Source: Podospora pseudoanserina
Taxonomy: Eukaryota > Ascomycota > Sordariomycetes > Sordariales > Podosporaceae
Reading direction: 5' to 3'
DNA: 64,000 nucleotides
Assembly: GCF_035222485.1 (NCBI RefSeq)
Contig: NC_085921.1
Location: 3,782,001 to 3,846,000 of the forward strand
The translations under genes were made by a program, and so were the position numbers. Below are positions 1 to 13,102 of this stretch, one piece after another (position 1 is the stretch's first letter; every line of letters begins with the position of its first letter). Below the pieces are notes generated by a model that was not told the origin of the DNA, searched no databases, and was given only the letters and a program-made list of their open reading frames with translations.

Positions 1-180
1 AGGCAGTTTGGCTGCAGCGTCATGTTCGTCATGATGTGCGTCCAGGCCGGCAAGGAGCACAGAGACAAAGTTCACGTCGAGCCTCACGCGGCGGCGAGGG
101 AGAGGTGGGGTCCCAAGAAGAGGCAGGCCAAGGAGGAGAGGAAGAGGAGGATGGAGATGTTGATGAGGGGAGAGATTTGA
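1..180 (+). CDS. 3' end of an unidentified protein
   Basis: Frame 1 is open from the first base to a TGA at 178-180 and gives 59 residues. It starts with a short hydrophobic, Cys/Met-rich stretch (FGCSVMFVMMCVQAG) and ends with a strongly basic tail containing KKRQAKEERKRR. The composition looks like the C-terminus of a real protein, possibly a short membrane segment followed by a cytosolic or nuclear basic tail, but no family is recognised. The start and any introns lie outside the window. The next gene (stop at 791) converges on it tail to tail. Confidence 0.4.
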   Translation, partial: RQFGCSVMFVMMCVQAGKEHRDKVHVEPHAAARERWGPKKRQAKEERKRRMEMLMRGEI

Positions 181-790
181 AAGCCTGGATCAAGGCAAAA
201 TCAAAGCAAAATCAAGGGGTGTATATACAAAGAAAGCGAGGAGCCGGTTTCGAAAAAGGGTATCTTGACGGAATGTTTGTCTCATTGGGAGGAGGGGAAT
301 GGAAGGAAGGGGAAATAGCATTTCTGTACGATAAGGACACATCACATGACTCTCTCTCTCTCTCTCTCTCTCTCTTGGTTGGGGATATACAAAAAAGGAG
401 GCTTCACCTTTTCTGGGAATCATAGAAACGCGGAGACGACGAACCTTTGATACCACAATACGGGTTGAGTGGGTTGATGGGTGGATGGACGAGCAAGCAA
501 AACATACCCCAGGGCGCAGGCAGTTGTAAAAACAAGCACAAAAATGTTCAAATGAGCAGCTCGGCCACGGCTGTCATCGTGCTGAATCAAATTTGTATAA
601 TTCAGTAAATATACTTTGTACCAATGTGCCTCCCCTGGGTGCTGAATCACTTGCCGCGCTGGATACTACCACCTGTAGAGAGAGGTACTGTCAATCTCAC
701 CCTGTGCACCACCGCCGCCCTTCCCCCAATGACAGCGCTGATATATAAATATCCCAGTCTCTAAATTAACAACGCAGTAATGCCCCCTTT
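181..790. other. Convergent intergenic region
   Basis: This stretch between two gene ends has no convincing coding sequence. It holds the TC microsatellite at about 351-375 and presumably the 3' untranslated regions and terminators of both flanking genes. Confidence 0.5.
351..375. repeat. (TC)n microsatellite
   Basis: About twelve uninterrupted TC dinucleotides, lying in the tail-to-tail spacer. Confidence 0.95.
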
Positions 791-2451
791 TTATGCTGCC
801 TCCTTCCCCTTGCCCTTATTTTTACCCTTCCAAGAACTAATACTGTCCTCATCCTTCCAATCGCTGGTCCCATGCCTGTCCAGCTCGTAATCACCCTGCC
901 CAGGAATGACTCGCGAGCACCATCCACACCAACTCCTCCTCTTACCTTGAACCTCCCTTCCCAATACCTCACCCTTCAGCCTCTCCTCGTCCCATTCTGG
1001 CACGCAAGCCCCAACCTTGACCCTTTTGACCGAGATCTTCTTCATAACGCCCCCGATACCCTCGACTTCGTGTCTCACGTACCCAACCTTCATAGCTGGG
1101 GATGGCGTCCTGCGCATGTGGTCTGACCCTGAGCTCAAAAGTCCCCCCAAAGTATTAGAACCCGAGCCGCCTGTCGCATTGCTAGCCAAGCTACTGAGAC
1201 TAGCATTGCTGGCAGCAGATAGACCCGACGCCATCGTCGAAGTAGAAGCACTGCTATCACTTCTAGAACCGAGCCCTGCGCGAAGCCGGTCCTGTTGAAG
1301 CTGCTGGTCTGCCGCCTCCCGAGCGGCCTCGGCATCGTAGTCCGTTTCCTGCTCAACCTCACGGGCGCCGCAACACTGCGAGTTACGACCGCACTGGACC
1401 CCGCGATCACCATCACCGATACCCGTTCCTAAACCACTGAGGACATCGGTGTATTGGTTGCGCCACTTCCAGACGCTGCCACGGAAAACATGTGTTAGCA
1501 TGTGGAATATGTGACGGGAGCGTGTGCCAACTATACCTTTGGTAAGTGTTATCGTCGTTTCTGATAGACCTTCCGCACGGGAAACACAGCCAGACTCCAG
1601 AGGAGCCGCATTGGCAGATGGCGCGCTGCATATCATCCGAATCGATGCGGACCTCGGGGCACATTGGGGGCTTGACAAGCTGACCTAAGGGTGCCATGAC
1701 GCATTTGGTGCAGAGACGCCGATGTCGATCTCGGAGCACGATCTGAGCAGGTGGTTTGATAGCGCAATTCTGGTATTGATACAGTTAGGGGGTTGTTGCA
1801 GCGGTTAAGATCAAGCTTTGCGAACTCACCCTGCAAACGATTGTCCCACATCGTCGACAAGGTCCCACCATGTCTCGTGCACATTGCCCTGATTTGCCCT
1901 GGAAATCCGTCCTTGCGGAGGAATCTTGCCCGTAGTACCAGTTGGCAGAGCGCGCTCGAAAGCGTAGTGTGTCTTGCGGGTCAACAGTGACGTCTTCGAG
2001 AGAGCATCGAAGCGACGAGTTGATCAGTCCTCTGCGATCCTGCAGCAGAGCGCTATGTAATATGTGGCATGTGCGGGAGAGGCTATCGAGGGAGTTCAAG
2101 TCCAGGTTCCTGGCCACTGATTGCGCGATCCTGGAACCAGTCAGTACTTCCTCACCCCCCTCGATACGCCGCCGAGGGGAAGGGTTGGTGATGGTCTTGA
2201 AAGGACGACGTGTTTGAAAAGATTGAAAAGAAAGGGTGATTGCCGGCCTACGGATAACATCCCAAAGCCTTGGTCATAAGGTGGTCCTGATTCAGAACCT
2301 CCTTGACGGCATACTCATGAGCCTCCTGGTTGTCCTTCTTATCTGTGCTAACACCTTTCGCCTGGTGAGCTTGAGCTTCAGTGGCATTCCACACCTGCCC
2401 ATCTCTTTGGGACTCGATGTCCTCGTCGTCCAATTCAACAAAGACAGCCAT
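791..2451 (-). CDS. F-box-like protein with Cys zinc cluster
   Basis: Four exons read from the minus strand: 2451-2252, 2130-1830, 1769-1537 and 1475-791, giving 472 residues. All junctions keep phase (donors GTAGGC, GTGAGT, GTATAG; acceptors TTCCAG, ACCAG, GGCAG, with ACTGAC or GCTAAC branch sites). The first junction rebuilds an F-box-like helix reading IAQSVARNLDLNSLDSLSRT, the form seen in Sordariales F-box proteins. A CxxC...C pattern follows (CRRCGTIVC), then a Cys-rich middle (CTKC, ICQCG, LCFPC) that probably binds zinc. A Ser/Ala-rich linker comes next, then a C-terminal WCGWC and a Lys-rich tail. The inferred role is a substrate adaptor of an SCF ubiquitin ligase; the substrate is unknown. 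The start is the ATG at 2451, because the upstream in-frame codon is GTG. Confidence 0.75.
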
Positions 2452-5400
2452 TGTGATAGATCGCACTCAGGGGAAGGAAAAGGGGTGGTGTCGGGTTCAA
2501 TGATGATATCGGCGCGATAGCGATGATGCGGTGACCAGGAGGGTTCTCAAAGACCCGGAATCGGAACGGGAGATCGAGGAGTTGCAGGCAAGGCACAGGG
2601 AGGGAACGCACAAAGACAATAACAGGGGAAAAGGAGAAACGGATCACTCAAGAGGAATGGATAGATGTGCCATTATCAAGCCGTGAATGTAACTTCTGGC
2701 AAGATGATATAAGTTGATGCCAGTTTGACGTGTACACCAAGCAACGCTTGTAGCTTCCAGGTAGAACGAACCGTTGTTTGGAGGAGGAGCCAGCCAACCC
2801 CGGTAGGGACCCCACTCTGGGTAAACGACCCCATCACCGGGATGCAGGAGCAGCTAAAACAACCCCACCTTGGCCAACTGCTAAGGATTGGCGGGGTATT
2901 TGCCCACGTCACTATCACGACCGTTGCTGCACCTGGGCATGTGACGTTTGCGACTTTGCTGGATCTGAACGCCATTGAGAGATATCTTCAAGATTATGAT
3001 GGATTAGACGCAAAAATCTCTGCCGGGGCACGTGGCTCATGCCCCGGAGGAACATTGCTGTTGCGTACAGCTGTTACGTACCTTGGGAAATCTACCCCTC
3101 ATAGCTCATGCCTAGTTGTTGGTACGGGAACCTACTATTCATATTGAGTTTTTCGAGACCCGGCAGTCTGGAACATCCTTTCCCCAGTGAGGCGTCCCCT
3201 AGAACCACGATCGTCCTGGCGCCAGGAACAATCCACGTTGTTCTGCGCGTCGAAGCTTCGAACTTGGCCCCCCCTACGAAACCCCATGTCTTGATTGTGG
3301 CACATGACCGAGTCTCTTGAATTCTTCACCGCACCACTCTGATTCACTGCATCATGGTACAGTTCTTCCTTACCTTGTGTTATGTTGCCAACGATAAGTC
3401 ATGGCTAGAGCAGGTCCAGTAATATGCTGGGCTGGATACCCCCCTCCGTCAGGTATGTCCAAAACAGATGGATATCTCCTCTTACTTGATCGCGCGGAAG
3501 GGCCAACATGTGATTTGTAGACCATGCCTACAGAGATCAATCTTGAACGAAAGGTTCTAAAGGGACATTTGGGTTAGCGTTGTCAATTCAGGATACACTA
3601 CCCGCCATTCTCACCTGGCATTGAAAGCCTCTGTGCCTCTCGTATCAAATCGACTAAATCTTCTCATCAACAACCGCTCCCAAAATCTGAATCAACTGGG
3701 AGTTAAGCAACGCCACAGTCGATATCCATCACCGTTCATCTTGCTCATGTGGTTACACAGCAGAGATTTGGTACTTATCAGCTTACTGGACACAATCCTT
3801 TACCCGCAAACAGCTTACCGTGCAGGTCGAATGCCATGTTGTTGGACCCAGAGCCGTCGATGAATCCTGCCGATACGAGAATATTTGTTGCCGGCATGAG
3901 AATGCTGTCCCTCCGTGATTGGTCAACCTGGCAACCAGGTCCTGTCAGCTCTTCCTCACCTGCAGAATTTGGCAGCATGGTAACACGCACCGCATCACTC
4001 GATGGACCGAAACTCACTCACTCGGAAGTCAGCAAATCAAAGCCGAGACCTTCAGCAACTTGAATTGGAAAAGCCTTGCTTTATCGCTAATTTTCCCGAT
4101 ATTTGTCTGCCGTTTATCTGCGGGAGTAGTCCGTTTTGGCAAGGAGCAAACGCTCTCCCTGTCGGCGATCCGTTTAACAAGCCAGCACGTATCCTTGCCA
4201 TCCAGGTTACTATCTTTATCCCTAGTCGGTTTGCCGTCGATCATATTGATTAATCGGTAGTTACCTACCTGGTGCATGGGACTCCAGACTACAAAGCTCC
4301 TAACAGTTGACGATAATTGTACAGCGATACACTCATTGTTTACTGGCCTCAAGCCTTCCCATCACCGTACACTACGGCAGCTCTTATCCAGGCACTGTGC
4401 TTGTAGAGACGGATCTCACCTCAGTCCCAACCTGAACAACACTCACAAATCCGAGCTTATCGCAAGGCGCCATGGACCCATGCACACCGCATTCCAAAGC
4501 TGCAGTAGACGGTATCTGAGCACACTGGCTTGGAAATGCGGCTATCGCGAAGTGGTACCAGTGCTGCCGTGGCTTTTCAAACCACAAGAGGCGTTGTGAA
4601 GCAGGGGTGAAGACAGCTGAACCGCTCGAGCGCAGGCATGGAAAGCTTGAGCATGCAAGATTGGTGGCTGTCAATGCCCCTTTTCAAAAGACAGAATCAA
4701 TATTCACAACCTGGCAAAACGGCGCTTGAAGGGACACGCCTCAGTGCCTGGTTCATCTTTGCGTTTATCAATCTACCGCAGTACCAACAACTGTCACCAT
4801 CGTTGCCAACAACAGCGATTATTCCGCCTTGAATGCCAAGTGCTGAGCCGAAGGACATGCATTGCAGTAATGCGACAACGGACTCTCGGTCTTCGTATCG
4901 GCCATCTTCACAAAAGCTCGCCCCTGTCCGGAGCAAAACAAAAAACGATGGCTTCATTCTGAGCCTCACCAGAACATTCCTGTTTTCTTGTAGAGTGGAA
5001 TTATCAAAGCACCCAGTTTGGGCCCATTATCATCACCGCAATCTCGGCGGCTTCTAACATCGAGTTCAGCTCCCCACTGGAACCCAGAAAAGTGCGCTCG
5101 AGAATTCACCATTGCTCCCACGCTAATCTCAGTGCCCAGCGCCTGGCCAGGGCCCCCCTTTTTCCTAGTCCAAATTTGGCAGCCAGCCTAGCAACTATCA
5201 GAAAACTGTTAAGCCTTACGAGTTTTGCGAGCGCCAATCAGTCAGCCACCGGCTGTGGCTTGCTGCGTGCGGCCAATACATATCTCTTAATTTTACCAGC
5301 AAACAAAACATGGCCGTATGGTTATTCATCGCTGATCTGGACCCGACAGGCAGGATACCTTCGCCATCTGTCTCATGAGTCTCATGAATGAGCCCTGTTA

Positions 5401-6353
5401 AAGATGATCGACCCAGCTGACAGCGATCATCGGTGGACTCTTTGTTCGGATCTTTCCAGAGCTTAATTTTTTCGTCTTGATGGGATCCACAGGCACCAAA
5501 TGGACCCCTGCTGCATCACTGCCCAGTCGATCCGCTGGAACGAGCTGGTTTCCGAGCTGATGTTTGGTGGATGGGGGTCGTGCTATCCATGCCGATTGCT
5601 ACCCCGTACCCAATTTGAGAATCCCTCGCGAGGGTCTCTCTTTCTTGTACCCACCGGCTTTATATGTCTAGATTCTGCCTTCTTGTTCATAATTGCCTCT
5701 GGACTTTTACCAGGCGATCTAGATGAATTGTAGAACCGATACCTAGGTTACAATTCTGCCAGCACTGCAGCCGGGCACAGCCGACCCGGGAAGCCATGCG
5801 TAAATATAGTTGGTCTGCATGGTATTTCCATTTACACCACGCTTAACGATAAACAGGGGTGGTGACAGAATAGGCTAGCAGGCCTTTCAGCGCGGGCGCC
5901 AACCCAGTCTTGGGGAACGCCTGGTACCTTGGCAATGGCATCAGTGCACGAAGGGGAGGGTTGATGGGCGGTACGCTGAGCTGTCACAGCTTGACCCCCT
6001 GCTCCGTTTTCTCTTTTGATTGCTACCCGCACCTATACAGGGCTCAACCCCTCCATTCCTTCCAGTGTCACTGGACTTGTTTTTCCTTTCCTTCGTTTCG
6101 CTCTTTGAGGTCCGGATTGACTCAAGATCCAACCCAACCTTGTTGCTCACATACCACGAGTTCGAACTTCGAGGGTTGCCTTCCCCACCCTGAGGGTCTC
6201 CTGGCGCACCTCGATCCGTGTTTACGACGAAACCTAATCGGACTGTCAGACCTCTTTACTCCGGTGCTCGAGACCAAACAGAGGGAAAGCCTTGCCCTGA
6301 CATCTTGGGAGGTAGGGCCATTGGTTCTTGTCACCACGAGATAGGCCGGCAAG
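2452..6353. other. Long region with no supported gene
   Basis: Roughly 3.9 kb between the start of the F-box gene and the glycosyltransferase. Short open frames occur on both strands, the longest 140 and 144 codons, but none has a recognisable domain, biased codon use or good splice partners. The right part, from about 5.8 kb, should hold the glycosyltransferase promoter and leader. I saw no tRNA, terminal inverted repeat or transposase fragment. Confidence 0.4.
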
Positions 6354-9293
6354 ATGAAGAAGTTCCAGTCGTACTTTACGCCTGCGACGGGTCCAGATGA
6401 TCAGCCAGGGAGTACGGACGGGGAGAAGGTAAAGGGGGGCCGTGTGAAAAAGCAGGGGACCAAGCCGACTGCACACCAACTTCAGCCAATACAGCCGCGA
6501 GGAAGACAACCACCTCCGCCCTCCGAAGCAACATCTGGACATGCTACTCCTCAGGTTGCGTCCGGCGGGGCGAGTATGCTGTCTGTTCCAGACGCGGCGA
6601 CGGTTCGGTCAGGCTCCAAACGAAGTCCAAGCAGATCCCGAGCCTCGTTTCGACACTCGGTATTCCCAGCAGGTGACCAGCGGAACCATGACACGGGCAC
6701 CATTATGGAAATCCGAAACGACATGATGGTCAATTGGCTGTACGAGCAGCAACTCCGGAAACAGTACGCCAGCGGAATGGATCCCTACGAAGGTGTTGTT
6801 TTGAAGAAGGCCCGGGGCAACTTCACCTGCTGCCCCCCCCAGATGGCTGGCATTCCCGAATCGCTGTACGCCATGGTCTCCCAAATGAACGTACGCTGCG
6901 CCATGACGGTCAACACGCCCGTTGTGAGGGCGTTGATGGACTCGATCGTCACCAAAACCGATATCGACTATGTGCCGCTTCCCGACGGGCTCCGAGTCCA
7001 GATTTTGCCTTCCATGGTGGATCTTCCGAGGGGTCAGTTGCATCACTTTGCGGCCTTTATTGAGGACGTCAGGATGCTGGTTGTGTGGGACGATGAGCCC
7101 GAGAAGCTGTTGGACAGGGCTCATACTCTGGAACAGAGGTTTATTGAGATCATTTGGGGGAGGGGGGAGGAGGGCGAGGACGACGAGAAAGACGAAAAGA
7201 ACATGGCAAATGTCAATGTGGACGAATTGGACCCGAACCAGCTGGAGGGTGCTCCTGAGAAACGGCCCATCAGGTTGGAAAGCGCCATCATTGTGACACT
7301 CACCATGATTCTCTGGATCGTATGCTCGGGATTGGGATGGAGAGCATTGGCATACCAGTCTGCAGTGGATGGTACCTATCTCAGATTTGCGCTGCTGGCC
7401 GTCTGCCCACTGCAGATGTTTGTCAGTCTGTTCTTCTTCCAGTCAATTGTCAGCAACCTTTTCCAGATCTTTGGCCCCATTTCAGCAGTCGCAAACAACA
7501 GCAAGTACTACAGCGGAAAGCCACCCCGCCGGCTCAATCGCGATGCCAACGCTCTTCCTCATGTCACAATCCAGATGCCCGTGTACAAGGAGGGCTTGAA
7601 TGCTGTCATTCAGCCCACGGTTGTGTCCCTCAAGGCGGCCATTAGCACATACGAAATGCAGGGTGGATCGGCCAACATCTTTGTCAACGACGACGGTATG
7701 CAGCTCATATCCGAGGAGGACGCCCAGGCCCGCCGCGACTTTTATGACGAGCACAACATCGGCTGGGTAGCGCGCCCACCTCACAATCCCAACCCCAAGG
7801 AGGAAGGCGAGCTCAAGTTTATCCGTCGCGGCAAGTTCAAGAAGGCCAGCAACATGAACTACGCTCTGCGCACCAGCAATCTCGTGGAAGCCAAGCTCGA
7901 TGCTATCCAGCGGGGTCCTAAGTGGACCAACGAGCAGGAGACAGTTGCGTACCGCCAGTGCCTTGCTGAGGTTTTGGATGGTGATGAAGGCCGGACTTGG
8001 GCTGATGGCAACATTCGCGTTGGCGACTACATTCTGATCATCGACTCCGATACTCGTGTTCCCAAGGACTGCTTGTTGGATGCTGTTAGTGAGATGGAGC
8101 AGAGCCCCGAGGTCGCCATCATCCAGTTCCAGTCCGGTGTCATGAACGTTACCAATTCATTCTTCGAGAGAGGGTAAGTCGTATTTCGGGGCGGGAGGAT
8201 GAAGACAAAGGGCTGACTGTGCTTCTAGCGTCACATTTTTTACCTATCTGATTTACACGTGCATTACTTACGCCGTTGCCTCTGGCGATGCGTGCCCCTT
8301 CGTCGGACACAACGCTGTGCTCAGATGGTCAGCTATCCAGGACGCCACTGCATACACCGATGAAGACGGCTATGAGAAGTATTGGTCTGAAGCCCACGTG
8401 TCGGAAGATTTCGAAATGGCCCTCCGCCTCCAGGTCGCCGGCTACACGCTTCGCTACGCCTCTTACACCGGCGATGGATTCAAGGAGGGTGTCAGTTTGA
8501 CCGTCTATGACGAACTGGCCCGCTGGGAAAAGTATGCCTTTGGCTGCAACGAGCTTTTGTTTCATCCTCTCCGATTCTGGATTGTCAGGGGCCCATTCAC
8601 TAGTCTCTTCCGGGAGTTTATCTGCTCGAGCATTCCGCTGCCCAAGAAGATGACCATTATGGCTTACGTCGGCACCTACTACGCCATTTCTGCAGCCTGG
8701 TGCATCACCCTGGCCAACTACTTTATCACCGGATGGTTTTATGGCTTGTATGACAAGTATTATCTGGATTCGTTCGCCATCTATGTTTCCATCGTGGTTG
8801 TCTTCAACGGTCTTGGTAACGTTGGGTTGGCCGTGCTGCGGTACCGGTTGAGTGAGAAGGGTCTTCTCAGTGCCTGTAAGTTTTCATCTGCTTGGCTTTA
8901 TCATGCGGCTTGCAGCCCACTAACTTCTTTCCAGTCTGGGAGTGTATCAAGTGGATTCCAATGTTCACCATCTTCCTGGGCGGTCTTTCTCTCCACACGG
9001 CCCAGGCTATCTTGTGCCACTTTTTCGAAATCGAAATGATCTGGGGCGCCACGGCAAAGGAACTCGAAAACTTGAGCTTCGGCAGCGAAATCCTGCGCAT
9101 CATCCGCAAGTTCAAGTTCACGTTTGTGTACTGCTTCCTCTGCACGGCGCTCATGATCTGCGGCACCACCGTTTTTCCCTACCAGTGGCGCATCGGCGAG
9201 TTTTACGCCATCTACCCTCTCTCGACCACCGTGGTTGCTCATTTCTCCCTGCCTGTGTTTTTAAACCCGGCCTTGATGAAGTTCACGTGGTAG
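6354..9293 (+). CDS. Membrane family-2 glycosyltransferase
   Basis: Exons 6354-8173, 8229-8875 and 8935-9293 give 941 residues; donors are both GTAAGT and the introns are 55 and 59 nt. The N-terminus is basic and Pro/Ser-rich, then a soluble region leads to a hydrophobic pair around residues 310-380. The catalytic domain follows with a VNDDG aspartate, the DSDTR metal-binding Asp motif, and HVSEDFEMALRLQ carrying the ED motif. DELARWEKYAFG sits where processive GT2 enzymes have QxxRW, with L-A-R-W kept but Glu/Leu in place of Gln. Several C-terminal membrane segments follow. This suits an integral plasma-membrane or Golgi enzyme that polymerises a nucleotide sugar. It may be related to the fungal GT2 needed for hyphal growth on solid surfaces (ZtGT2/FgGT2), but I recall that by type, not by alignment. 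It is not a classical chitin synthase. Confidence 0.85.
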
Positions 9294-10416
9294 TTTTGGG
9301 GAGAGGCTTTTGGGTATCTTTTTTTCTTCTCATGACTCAGAAAAATGGGTAATCATTAATGATGTTATTGTTACTTTTCGAGCGGACGATATATACTTGA
9401 TAGATTTTTTCTTGTGATCTTTCGGACTTCTTTACAGCAATGATTGGGTTATCTCAGGGAATGGGAGTTTTGGAGTAACACAGCTTACGGTGAGCTGAAG
9501 ATGGGGTGGAATATTAAAGATGGAAACCGACTGTATACAAGACAACTCATATTTTCTTACCACTTGTATTCTTTTTTTGATAAATTTCAATTGAGAACCA
9601 TGACATAGAAACTTGCTTCTTTACATATGCGAGATACAAGTGGGGGTTGGCAAGCTGAGCCCAAGTGTCAGAATCAAAGTTTTTCAAGCATTCAACTTCC
9701 TATCTCGGCTGCGGCAAGCTGCGGCAAACTGCGGGAAGCGTATCGAGATACCCGCGTGCTCTTGGGGTGACATTGGCGGCGACAAGAGTGGTGATGGAGC
9801 GGAAGGTGTGAGCCCCGATAAGAAAAGATAAGCACCGCCAAGCTCACAATTCTTCGTTGGAGAGGGGCGCCACCCGCGCGGCGCGCACACAATCAAGACG
9901 ATCAAAACGGCCCCGCATGGGTGCCCCTCCAAAAATTTTCCCCTCCATCATCTGCCACCAGCCAGCCCCTGCGGGCTATTATCCGGCTCTCTTGTAGCAA
10001 AAAAAAAATGACTCCAGAATATGGATCTCGTCTTGACCTCGTCCTCCGCTTGCCACTGCTTTTCCCAGCCTCTGGTTGGTCGCTTTCTGTCTGGGGATAA
10101 CCTCTGGGGTTGACATCTCAGTGTTCTGGACTTGCCTTGTCAGTGATCCCTTGTTGACTTGTGATATTTTCCTGCCGAACCCGATCTCGGTGTGGTGTCC
10201 GTACCCATCATCTCAACCCACGACTCCTCCTCGACCTCCTCTCCTCCTCGGCCAAAGTCAAGCCTTTCCACTTCCGACTGCCGGTTCTATTACCTATAGG
10301 CTTTTTTCCCGCGACGAATTCTTCGCTGGAAACTTCGTCGTCACCCATTGCCGATCGTCGACCGCAGTGTGTGTGTTGCGCGCGCATACCGATACATATA
10401 GGAAACAGCAGCCACA
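9294..10416. other. Intergenic, ADE4 promoter side
   Basis: About 1.1 kb with no credible gene. The left part is AT-rich 3' flank of the glycosyltransferase. The right part, with pyrimidine-rich runs at about 10200-10260, is the probable promoter and leader of ADE4. Confidence 0.5.
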
Positions 10417-12254
10417 ATGTGCGGTATCCTTGCTCTGATCCTCGCCGACTGGCAGGCCACTGACGCCGCCTTCGACTTACACGAGGCTCTGTACTATCTC
10501 CAACATCGCGGCCAAGATGCTTGCGGTATCTCCACCAGCGCCGTCGGCGGCAGGATATATCAGTGCAAGGGCAATGGCATGGCCGCCAAGGTCTTTGAGG
10601 ATGGCAAGCGCATTGCTGATCTTCCTGGCTACATGGGCATTGCCCATCTCCGGTATCCCACCGCCGGAACCAGCTCCGTAGGTTCATCATCTTGTTCCAA
10701 TGGTGTTGTCTAACCTAACTGACACCCTGGTTGCGCATAGAGCGCTGAGAGCCAACCTTTTTATGTCAACTCCCCCTACGGTATCTGCTTTGCGCATAAT
10801 GGTAACCTGATCAACGCCCCCGAGTTGCGCAAGTTCCTCGATCAGGAAGCCCACCGTCATGTCAACACCGACTCCGACAGCGAGCTCATGCTCAACGTTT
10901 TGGCCAACGCTTTGAACGAGACTGGCAAGGCCCGTGTGAACACCGACGATATCTTCAACGCCCTGGCCGAGACCTACAACAGATGTCAGGGCGCCTGGGC
11001 TGGCGTTGCCATGATTGCCGGTTTCGGTGTGCTCGCCTTCCGTGACAGCTGGGGCATCCGCCCCCTTGTCATGGGCTCCAGGCCCTCTGCCACCCAGGAG
11101 GGTGGCATCGACTACATGTTTGCGTCAGAGAGCATTGCGCTTCGCCAATTGGGCTTCAAGAACTTCCAGGATATTCTCCCCGGCCAGGCCGTTTTCATCC
11201 AGAAGGGTGGCCAACCCCAATTCCACCAGGTCACCCCGATCAAGGCCTACTCCCCCGACATCTTCGAGTACGTCTACTTTGCCCGTCCAGATGCGGTCAT
11301 GGATGGCATCTCGGTCAACGAGAGCAGACGGATCATGGGTGCCAAGCTGGCGGACAAGCTCAAGGAGATTCTCGGAGAGGAGGGCATCAAGGAGATCGAC
11401 GCCATCATTCCCATCCCAGAAACTGCCTCCACCAGCGCGCAGGTGGTATCGGACAAACTCGGGATTCCCTTCTCCAACGGCTTCATCAAGAACCGTTACG
11501 TCTACCGCACCTTCATTCTCCCCGGGCAAAAGGCCCGGCAAAAGAGCGTCCGCCGCAAGCTCAGCGCCATGGAGTCCGAGTTCAAGGACCGCGTGGTTTG
11601 CTTGGTGGACGACTCCATTGTCCGCGGTACCACATCTAGGGAGATTGTCAGTATGGCCCGCGAGGCCGGCGCCCGCAAGGTCATCTTTGCCAGTTGCGCC
11701 CCGCCTATCAAGTACCCTCACATCTACGGCATCGATCTTGCCTCTCCTCAGGAGCTTATTGCGCACGAGAAGACGAGGCAGGATATTGCCCGCCACATCA
11801 ACGCTGATGAGGTTGTGTACCAAGATTTGGACGATCTCAAGGCGGCGTGCACTGAGGCGAGCGGAGGCAAGATCACTGAGTTTGAGGTTGGCGTGTTCTG
11901 CGGCGAGTATCAGACTGATGTGCCAGATGGGTATTTCGATCATCTGAATGAGCTCCGAGGAAAGAAGAGGGAGGCCGCGCCTACTGCTGGCGGAGAGACC
12001 GTCGTTGCGAGCGGCGGGCCAGTAAACGTGGCCAACGGCGAGAAAAGTGTACAGTTCAAGACTGACTTGTCGGGGGTGACACCTGGGGGATTGACTCCTT
12101 TGACTGAGGAGGCTGTCAAGGGGATTGCGGCAGTTAGCCCGGATAACAGGCAAGATATTAGGTGAGCTTTCTTGTTGGCCATTCGGCTGTTTGAGATTTT
12201 GACTAACGTGGTAGTAGCATCCACAACTTGGCAACTGATCCCAACAACCGGTAA
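10417..12254 (+). CDS. ADE4: Amidophosphoribosyltransferase
   Basis: Exons 10417-10677, 10741-12161 and 12218-12254 give 572 residues. The enzyme transfers the glutamine amide nitrogen to PRPP, making phosphoribosylamine, the committed step of de novo purine synthesis in the cytosol. The protein starts MCGILAL, so Cys2 becomes the N-terminal nucleophile of the class II glutaminase domain. [12 protein letters not shown] and the later HNGNL belong to the same domain. The phosphoribosyltransferase half carries [13 protein letters not shown], the PRPP loop. The C-terminal tail is Gly/Ala-rich, and the last 12 residues come from a tiny exon. The second intron ends in TAGTAG, so two acceptors three bases apart both keep frame. 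Length fits the eukaryotic family. A codon bias toward C suggests good expression. Confidence 0.97.
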
Positions 12255-13102
12255 ATGATGTGCTGGTAATGATTTGTGATATGGCATGGCGTGTTTGACG
12301 GCTGGGGGGTATTTTGCTCGGTTCGATTCATTGTGCATTCGCTCACTTTGGGGGTTTCACCTGGCATGATACAAAAAAACATACGATACACTATCAAGAG
12401 GGATAGAAAAAGATAGACGGGACGGTTGGGGAAGACGATTCATGGAGATGTATGGTATGCATCCGAACAGGGCGAATAGGGCGGTTGGGTCAAGTTTTGA
12501 TGTTGGGAATGTATCAAACCGCAGAGCAAGCAGGTGTGGGTTTTTGATAGAGCAAAAAAAGAGAAGATGCGCAAGATCAAAAGAGACAATCCTATTGTTT
12601 GGCATTGGCGTGACACTAGGAAGCGTGATTTCGGTGAGTAGCCTTATTTTGTGTCCGGTGAACTTATTCGCGATGGGGCCAGCAGCGTCACGCAGCAGAT
12701 GGACTGACCTCGTGACTGGAGAGTAGGTATCTAGCCGGCCTTGTGGGGTTTTAGGATTCTGGGGTAAGCTCTTGGGTGGCAGGTGGTCAACTTTTTTTCT
12801 TTGTCTCTGAAGTTAAATACCTGACCCAGGCAGTAAGGCAAGACTTTGGGTTGAAAGTGGACTTTTGGCCAAGCAAGGCTTTTCTTGATTGTCAAGGCAG
12901 AGGATACTTTTTTCGTTTGACGCGTTCACACGGCAGAAAGGCAAACATTGTTTTTGACTTTGGCATCGCAACTACAGGAATCACAACAGTTGGCGTCTTT
13001 CCAACTTAAAGTCGCCAGTCTACCGGAAATACTACTTTATCCACAACCAACACAATATTAGCAGCCTATCTTGTTTTGTTCAAGCCGAAGAAAGCACCCA
13101 AC
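12255..13102. other. Intergenic region
   Basis: ADE4 3' flank followed by the probable promoter of the small gene at 13103. Open frames of up to 98 codons are present without supporting features. Confidence 0.4.

Noticed and set aside
2725-3147. 140-codon frame in the long gene-free stretch
   Set aside because: No domain, ordinary composition, no splice partners.
11125-12234. 369-codon antisense frame and a 310-codon plus-strand shadow frame over ADE4
   Set aside because: Both are shadows of the ADE4 exon, which has clear catalytic motifs.
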